Shown: positions 61,001 to 64,000 of the stretch, in pieces
How positions within the stretch are numbered: position 1 is the stretch's first letter
How the letters are laid out: the number at the start of each line of letters is the position of its first letter
Assembly: GCF_031877795.1 (NCBI RefSeq)
Contig: NC_133932.1
Coordinates: 93,091,994-93,155,993, forward strand
Source of the DNA: Strix aluco
Taxonomy: Eukaryota; Chordata; Aves; Strigiformes; Strigidae
Reading direction: 5' to 3'
DNA length: 64,000 bases
Notes under the pieces: generated by a model
The model's input: the letters and a program-made list of their open reading frames with translations, nothing else
What the model was told of the DNA's origin: nothing
Databases searched by the model: none
Program-made: the position numbers and the translations under genes

Positions 61001-63680
61001 TTTTATTCTTTACTTTGCAGAGGATTGATATGGTTCCAGAGTTACTTAGTTCCAACTTATGCTCCCTGAGATCTAATGTGGACAGGTATATGTATATGAT
61101 ACATACTTTGATCCTGACAAGGAACTCCAGATGTTTATATGTGGATTTTAACAGATTTTCCCCCCTTCTCTCTCTCATAGACTTGCATTTTCGTGTATAT
61201 GGGAGATGAATCATAAGGCTGAAATTCTAAAAACCAGATTTACAAAGAGTATTATTAATTCCAAGGTTAGTCACATAAATATTATTCCTTTTCTGGAAAA
61301 AAGCTGGAGACCTTTCTATAAAACCAGTTATCAACAGACTTGATAATAAAGTTTTCTTCTTTCTGTTTATTGTTTTGTATTTTCTTAGAATTAGAAAATA
61401 ACACTTAAATCCTAAAAATAAAGGCATGTTTGATTCTGCTCTGTTCTTTTAAACTTCTGAGGCTGCAATGTTTTTTTGTCCAGTTACTTTGTGCTTTTTA
61501 AAGTATAAATGTATTGACATATTTTATATGGTTGGTATATACCAATTAGTCATAATTTTCAGTTAAATTCAGTGGACTCTGTAGGTGTTCAATATATTTT
61601 ATTAGACCTCTAATGTATAAAATACAACTGTGATCAGCATAAAAAAACACTCTTAAGTGCCTGATATTTCTTAACGTCTTGCATAGATCTGTCCTGGTTT
61701 GTCCATTATTCTTTGAGAATGACAGAATGAGAATTTAGGTGTTGAATGTAAAGCTTTGCATTACTGTGAAGCAACTGTGACAGCAAACTGCAGTTTCTGC
61801 AAGATAGAACTATGTTTTTCTTTTCAGTATTCAATTATGTATCACCATGTCTTTTTTTAACCTCTTCAAGGCTTCTCTTACATATGCCGAAGCACAGATG
61901 AGAATTGATTCAGCAACTATGAATGATGATATCACAACCAGCCTACGTGGACTAAATAAATTAGCAAAAATTCTGAAGAAGAGAAGAATTGATAATGGGT
62001 AGGTAAACCATGTGCTGTCCCTGTTTTTTTCCTGGCTATTTTTTGCTGTCAAACTGTATAATGGTCCTCTCTGTCCATTTTTCCAGTGAAAATCTTTTGA
62101 AAGAGAAGTATTTTGGCATTTTGATTTGCATAAAAATGCCTGTCTTCATTTCCCTGAAAATATAAACTGAGGATGTTAACTTTTCCTTCACAAGATCAAT
62201 CAATATGGATGTCTTATTACAAAAACACAACCAGAGGAGTAGCATTTGAAATCTTAGGAGCTACAATTGATGTGTGTCAGCATCATAATTTCTGCTAATT
62301 TGAACATTAATACCATAATTTTATCTTTAATTTCTGCTAGTTTTTTAAATTTCTGCTAATTTTAAATTACAGTTTCATGATAAATCCAGATGTTGTGTAC
62401 AGGCTTGGAACTCAGCTGCTGTATCTGCTTTACTGTAATTTAACATCACTTTCTGTCTTCCAGAGCCTTAACACTTTCCTCACCAGAAGTTCGTTTCCAC
62501 ATGGACAGTGAAACTCATGATCCTATTGATCTGCAGACTAAGGAGCTCAAGTATGCGGTTTATTTTCCTCAATTAGTTAATTCGGGGCAGGGATCACATT
62601 AAAGACATGTTTAAGTAGCAACATTTAGTTAATAGTATACAAAATTCTTATAATAGTGCAGGACAATCATAGAATTACAGAATGATCTGGGTTGGAAGGG
62701 ACTTTTAAAGATCGTCTAGTCCAAAGCCTCCTTCCATGGGCAGGGACATCTTTCACTAGATCAGGTTGTTCAAAGCCTCGTCCAGCCTGGCCTTGAACAC
62801 TTCCAATGATGGGGCATCCAACACTTCTCTGGGCAAGCTGGTCCTAGAAAAGAGAATTCCCCTGGATTCTACTGCGCTACTTATGAAGCAAGTTTTGAAC
62901 TGTGTGCTTCATATATGAATTTAAGTCTTTACTACTGTTTCAAAGGAGCACTAAGGTCCAAACTCTACATCCTACTGGCTTCTCTGTGATACTCTTCTTC
63001 TACGGTATTAGCAAAGGAGAGAAAGTAGAGCTTACTGAAACCTTAACATGCGCAGAGTAATACAGATAATCTCACTGAGTTCTAGAAACGCAGCTACTGA
63101 TTCAGTTTTTGAAGATAAAATACTTTCTCTCATACTACTAAGTGTAGATTCTAGCACAGAAACTTCATTATGTATACTGTCACAACACCATGTTATGGTG
63201 TACAACATGGTGCTTTCAAACAATATGCACAATATTTGAACAGTACTCTTAGGAAGAAATCAAGAGGCTTATCTGTTGGTCTTTTGGAGCATTTTTCTTT
63301 AATTTGTTATTCCAGAATATTTTAGGTTTTTATCTTCCAACTCAATATTTTAAACTTAAATATTATGGTTTTAGTCTTAAAAAGGTTGGCCTAATTGTCT
63401 AAGTGTTCAAAACCACTAGTTATATAATATTGTTATGATGGTGGAATGTTTCTTCATTAGACACTCAAAGTAAATACATAGTTTAATGCTTTTCTAACAG
63501 TATAAAATATTTTATGTTGATAGAGAAACAAATTCAATGGTTGAAGAGTTCATGTTGCTTGCCAATGTCTCTGTGGCACAAAAAATTTACGAAGAGTTCC
63601 CGGAGTTTGCCTTGCTCCGGAAACACCCTGCTCCTCCCCCATCAAATTATGACATCCTAGTGAAGGCTGCAAAGTCCAAG
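48787..63680 (+). CDS. DIS3: DIS3, exosome catalytic endo-/3'-5' exoribonuclease (RRP44), exons 1-16
   Basis: Gene-level entry; exons are listed separately. Sixteen exons join to 2133 nt (711 codons), open and in phase throughout. The product is the catalytic subunit of the RNA exosome, which degrades or processes RNA in nucleus and cytoplasm. Order: CR3 cysteines C31/C36/C39; PIN endonuclease (about 66-184) with D71, E99, D148 and D179; CSD1 (about 225-310); CSD2 (about 370-435); RNB exonuclease from about 465, with [12 protein letters not shown] giving D481, D487, D489 and D490. Numbering runs two ahead of human (human D69, E97, D146, D177, D487, D488). Human DIS3 has 958 residues, so the rest of RNB and the S1 domain lie beyond the window. 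The start codon sits in a strong context (GCCATGG). DIS3L and DIS3L2 are excluded by the intact PIN residues and by near-identity to DIS3. Confidence 0.98.
49021..51099 (+). other. DIS3: DIS3 intron 1
   Basis: About 2.1 kb. The first 100 bp are in the CpG island. A minus-oriented solo LTR occupies 50670-51015. The rest is ordinary intron. Confidence 0.9.
50670..51015 (-). mobile_element. Solo LTR of an avian endogenous retrovirus with 5-bp target-site duplication
   Basis: 346 bp beginning TGTGGTGGTTTAGCCCC and ending CTGGCTAAACCAGGACA, flanked on both sides by the identical pentamer cgtat (50665-50669 and 51016-51020). TG...CA ends, short inverted termini and the duplication identify an integrated LTR. 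A 5-bp duplication is typical of ERVL-type integration, but I assign no family firmly. On the minus strand there is a perfect palindromic TGACGTCA (50929-50936), and then an ATTAAA signal (50771-50776), which sets the orientation as minus, antisense to DIS3. No internal retroviral genes are present. Confidence 0.88.
51100..51257 (+). CDS. DIS3: DIS3 exon 2 (residues 79-131)
   Basis: Acceptor GTTCCTCAG|ATTGATATAC, donor CATCATAG|GTAAGG. PIN domain: [20 protein letters not shown] then [16 protein letters not shown], with catalytic E99. Almost identical to mammals. A solo LTR ends 84 bp before this exon. Confidence 0.98.
51258..52009 (+). other. DIS3: DIS3 intron 2
   Basis: About 0.75 kb of AT-rich intron ending in a long C/T tract (51965-51999) before the exon 3 acceptor. 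Nothing else seen. Confidence 0.9.
52010..52203 (+). CDS. DIS3: DIS3 exon 3 (residues 131-196)
   Basis: Acceptor after a long C/T tract, TATTTATTTAG|AGAAAC; donor TATACAT|GTAAGT. Encodes the rest of the PIN core, with [20 protein letters not shown] (D148) and [19 protein letters not shown] (D179), completing the four-acid endonuclease site. Phase 1 out. Confidence 0.98.
52307..52380 (+). CDS. DIS3: DIS3 exon 4 (residues 196-220)
   Basis: Small exon: TTTTTGTAG|GTGAGGAG to GAAGGG|GTATGT. Encodes [20 protein letters not shown] then VSDEG, the link from PIN to the first cold-shock domain. The preceding intron is only 103 bp. Confidence 0.97.
52381..53519 (+). other. DIS3: DIS3 intron 4
   Basis: About 1.1 kb of AT-rich intron; nothing further seen. 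Confidence 0.9.
53520..53687 (+). CDS. DIS3: DIS3 exon 5 (residues 221-276)
   Basis: Acceptor TTTTTAAAG|AAAGAAATAG, donor CAAAGAG|GTGAGT. CSD1: [20 protein letters not shown] then [20 protein letters not shown], an OB-fold RNA-binding segment. Close match to human. Confidence 0.98.
53688..54621 (+). other. DIS3: DIS3 intron 5
   Basis: About 0.93 kb. It contains a cluster of inverted repeats at 54383-54451, listed separately. Confidence 0.9.
54383..54451. repeat. Clustered inverted/direct repeats (tcctgaaataat)
   Basis: Left arm gaatcctgaaataat (54383-54397) is matched in inverted orientation by aaaataatttcagga (54406-54420) and again by ataatttcaggattc (54437-54451, 14 of 15 paired). The two right arms are direct repeats of each other, with aaatgaaataat between. 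Two alternative hairpins are possible in DIS3 intron 5. Confidence 0.75.
54622..54786 (+). CDS. DIS3: DIS3 exon 6 (residues 277-331)
   Basis: Acceptor AAAATACAG|ATAATTATAC, donor AACATT|GTATGA. Encodes the end of CSD1 ([20 protein letters not shown]) and an acidic linker ([18 protein letters not shown]) of the same length as in human. The donor is weak at +5/+6. Confidence 0.96.
54787..55684 (+). other. DIS3: DIS3 intron 6
   Basis: About 0.9 kb; nothing further seen. Confidence 0.9.
55685..55798 (+). CDS. DIS3: DIS3 exon 7 (residues 332-369)
   Basis: Acceptor TCTATTAG|CTGAAG, donor CAAAGAG|GTAAGG. Encodes [20 protein letters not shown] then [18 protein letters not shown], entering CSD2. The following intron is only 88 bp. 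Confidence 0.97.
55887..56024 (+). CDS. DIS3: DIS3 exon 8 (residues 370-415)
   Basis: Acceptor GTTAAAAG|GCAAGGCG, donor CCTAAT|GTAAGT. CSD2: [20 protein letters not shown] then [20 protein letters not shown] and NSRYPN. Strongly conserved. Confidence 0.98.
56025..57115 (+). other. DIS3: DIS3 intron 8
   Basis: About 1.1 kb; nothing further seen. Confidence 0.9.
57116..57262 (+). CDS. DIS3: DIS3 exon 9 (residues 416-464)
   Basis: Acceptor TCTCCCTCAG|GGTCAT, donor GAACAG|GTAATA. Encodes [20 protein letters not shown] then [20 protein letters not shown] and KMPWSITEQ, linking CSD2 to the RNB domain. Confidence 0.98.
57263..59315 (+). other. DIS3: DIS3 intron 9
   Basis: About 2.05 kb. It contains an 0.8 kb CR1 LINE (57399-58208). 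The remainder is T-rich intron ending in a T19 run before exon 10. Confidence 0.9.
57399..58208 (-). mobile_element. CR1 LINE, 5'-truncated, carrying the C-terminal part of ORF2
   Basis: About 0.8 kb in minus orientation. The 3' end is at the low coordinate (GATTCTGTGA-type terminus next to 57400), preceded by the usual GGTTGGAAGGGACC-like tail seen in complement. The minus strand encodes the ORF2 (reverse transcriptase) C-terminus in two overlapping open frames: 58174-57857, ending [10 protein letters not shown], and 57897-57475, starting just before [17 protein letters not shown]. One extra A in an A-run near 57868-57873 causes the frameshift. Low visible decay suggests a relatively young insertion. 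It is truncated at its 5' end near 58208, as most CR1 copies are. Confidence 0.93.
59316..59432 (+). CDS. DIS3: DIS3 exon 10 (residues 465-503, RNB catalytic motif)
   Basis: Acceptor AAATTTCAG|GATATG after a T19 run; donor ATAGAG|GTATTG followed by another T19 run. Encodes [20 protein letters not shown] then [19 protein letters not shown]. The RNase II/RNB signature gives the metal-binding aspartates D481, D487, D489 and D490 (human D487 and D488 equal D489 and D490 here). All are intact, so the exonuclease site appears functional. Confidence 0.98.
59433..60263 (+). other. DIS3: DIS3 intron 10
   Basis: About 0.83 kb, starting with a T19 run (59442-59460) right after the donor. Nothing further seen. 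Confidence 0.9.
60264..60365 (+). CDS. DIS3: DIS3 exon 11 (residues 504-537)
   Basis: Acceptor TTTTTTTAG|GTTGGT, donor GAAAAA|GTAATT. RNB domain: [20 protein letters not shown] then [14 protein letters not shown]. The VYLCE segment contributes to the substrate-binding channel in this family. Confidence 0.98.
60366..61020 (+). other. DIS3: DIS3 intron 11
   Basis: About 0.66 kb; nothing further seen. Confidence 0.9.
61021..61085 (+). CDS. DIS3: DIS3 exon 12 (residues 538-559)
   Basis: Acceptor TACTTTGCAG|AGGATT, donor [37 protein letters not shown] then D. The following intron is only 95 bp. Confidence 0.97.
61181..61265 (+). CDS. DIS3: DIS3 exon 13 (residues 559-587)
   Basis: Acceptor TCTCTCATAG|ACTTGC, donor [36 protein letters not shown] then TKSIINSK. 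One base completes the Arg codon begun in exon 12. Confidence 0.97.
61266..61870 (+). other. DIS3: DIS3 intron 13
   Basis: About 0.6 kb; nothing further seen. Confidence 0.9.
61871..61998 (+). CDS. DIS3: DIS3 exon 14 (residues 588-630)
   Basis: Acceptor CCTCTTCAAG|GCTTCT, donor [37 protein letters not shown] then [20 protein letters not shown]. Confidence 0.98.
61999..62463 (+). other. DIS3: DIS3 intron 14
   Basis: About 0.47 kb; nothing further seen. Confidence 0.9.
62464..62550 (+). CDS. DIS3: DIS3 exon 15 (residues 630-659)
   Basis: Acceptor TCTTCCAG|AGCCTT, donor [37 protein letters not shown] then IDLQTKEL. Phase 2 out; the split codon AA|A gives Lys where human has Arg. Confidence 0.97.
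62551..63523 (+). other. DIS3: DIS3 intron 15
   Basis: About 0.97 kb, containing a short CR1 fragment (62666-62845). Confidence 0.9.
62666..62845 (-). mobile_element. CR1 3'-end fragment
   Basis: About 180 bp in DIS3 intron 15. The complement ends in the CR1 tail (ATTCTGTAATTCTATGATT); the plus strand shows gggttggaagggac and cagcctggccttgaacactt, the standard CR1 3' UTR segment. It carries no coding part. Confidence 0.9.
63524..63680 (+). CDS. DIS3: DIS3 exon 16 (residues 659-711), followed by a GC donor
   Basis: Acceptor TGTTGATAG|AGAAAC. Encodes [20 protein letters not shown] then [20 protein letters not shown] and [13 protein letters not shown]667 equals human E665, a site recurrently mutated in multiple myeloma. 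By homology (human ...KAARSR|NLEIK) the exon ends at 63680 in phase 0. The next bases are GCAAGT: a GC rather than GT donor, with otherwise ideal context (AAG|GCAAGT). The next exon is not in the window. Confidence 0.94.
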
Positions 63681-64000
63681 GCAAGTTTTTACCATGCTAA
63701 TTAAGTTAATTAATTATAAAAAACTGTGTTTTTTCTTGGGCCATTTACCCAAGAATAAGTGTTGGAAAGCAGTATTGTGAAAGTATTTTGAAAGCTACAC
63801 TTCGAAATTGCTGGTACTTCTAGCAAGATAACTGTACCTCTAGGTGAAAGGAAGAATCTTGTGCTTTTAAAACACTTTCTTAGGTAAAGAAAGCAAATCA
63901 GTCTTCAAGCGTTTAGTATTGTTAACTCTTGTGTGCTGTGCCTGTTTCTCCTCTCCAAGCCAGGAGTGATTTTTGAGCCAGTTTTTGGATTCAGATCACG
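63681..64000 (+). other. DIS3: Start of DIS3 intron 16 (GC donor)
   Basis: Begins GCAAGT. No sequence resembling the next DIS3 exon (human NLEIKTDTAKSLAES) appears before the window ends. Confidence 0.85.

Noticed and set aside
1..64000. tRNA, snoRNA, microRNA, CRISPR or operon-like systems
   Set aside because: No tRNA box sequences, array repeats or bacterial-type gene clusters were seen. The window is vertebrate intronic and exonic DNA. Small intronic RNAs cannot be excluded without a covariance-model search.

Overview
This 64 kb window is vertebrate nuclear DNA, almost certainly from a bird. It contains CR1 LINE fragments with the family's typical 3' end (ATTCTATGATTCT-like) and avian-style endogenous-retrovirus solo LTRs. 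The coding exons are small, separated by AT-rich introns, and bounded by GT-AG signals. The only recognisable protein-coding genes are two single-copy genes arranged head to head: PIBF1 on the minus strand (5' half, nine coding exons at 13954-47582) and DIS3 on the plus strand (first sixteen coding exons at 48787-63680). The same divergent pair is known on human chromosome 13q.

Layout. 1-13953 is intronic PIBF1 sequence with no exon I can recognise. 13954-47582 holds PIBF1 coding exons 10 to 2 (minus strand, residues 1 to about 441 of a protein that is 757 residues in human). Their phases join without a break, giving one continuous coiled-coil reading frame. A non-coding first exon probably ends at 48529. 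48180-49120 is a CpG island with GC boxes that serves as the shared divergent promoter. 48787-63680 holds DIS3 exons 1-16 (residues 1-711; human 958). They cover the CR3 cysteine motif, the PIN endonuclease, both cold-shock domains and the first part of the RNB exonuclease domain. The last exons of both genes lie outside the window.

Repeats. Two minus-oriented solo LTRs sit very close to exons. One (43759-44355) ends 36 bp from the PIBF1 exon 4 donor. The other (50670-51015, perfect 5-bp target duplication cgtat, internal TGACGTCA) ends 84 bp before DIS3 exon 2. CR1 copies lie at about 57399-58208 (young-looking, C-terminal ORF2 with one frameshift), about 25700-26670 (old, internally deleted), about 62666-62845 and about 21750-21834.

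Function. DIS3 is the catalytic endo- and exoribonuclease of the RNA exosome. All four PIN acidic residues and the RNB aspartates are intact. PIBF1 is a coiled-coil centrosomal/centriolar-satellite protein needed for ciliogenesis. The two share a promoter region but no known pathway. The window is an ordinary euchromatic gene pair, and I see no novel multi-gene system. The best second-look items are splice-site oddities (a GC-AG intron in DIS3, a tandem-duplicated acceptor in the PIBF1 5' UTR, a weak tandem donor at PIBF1 exon 5) and the LTRs next to exons.
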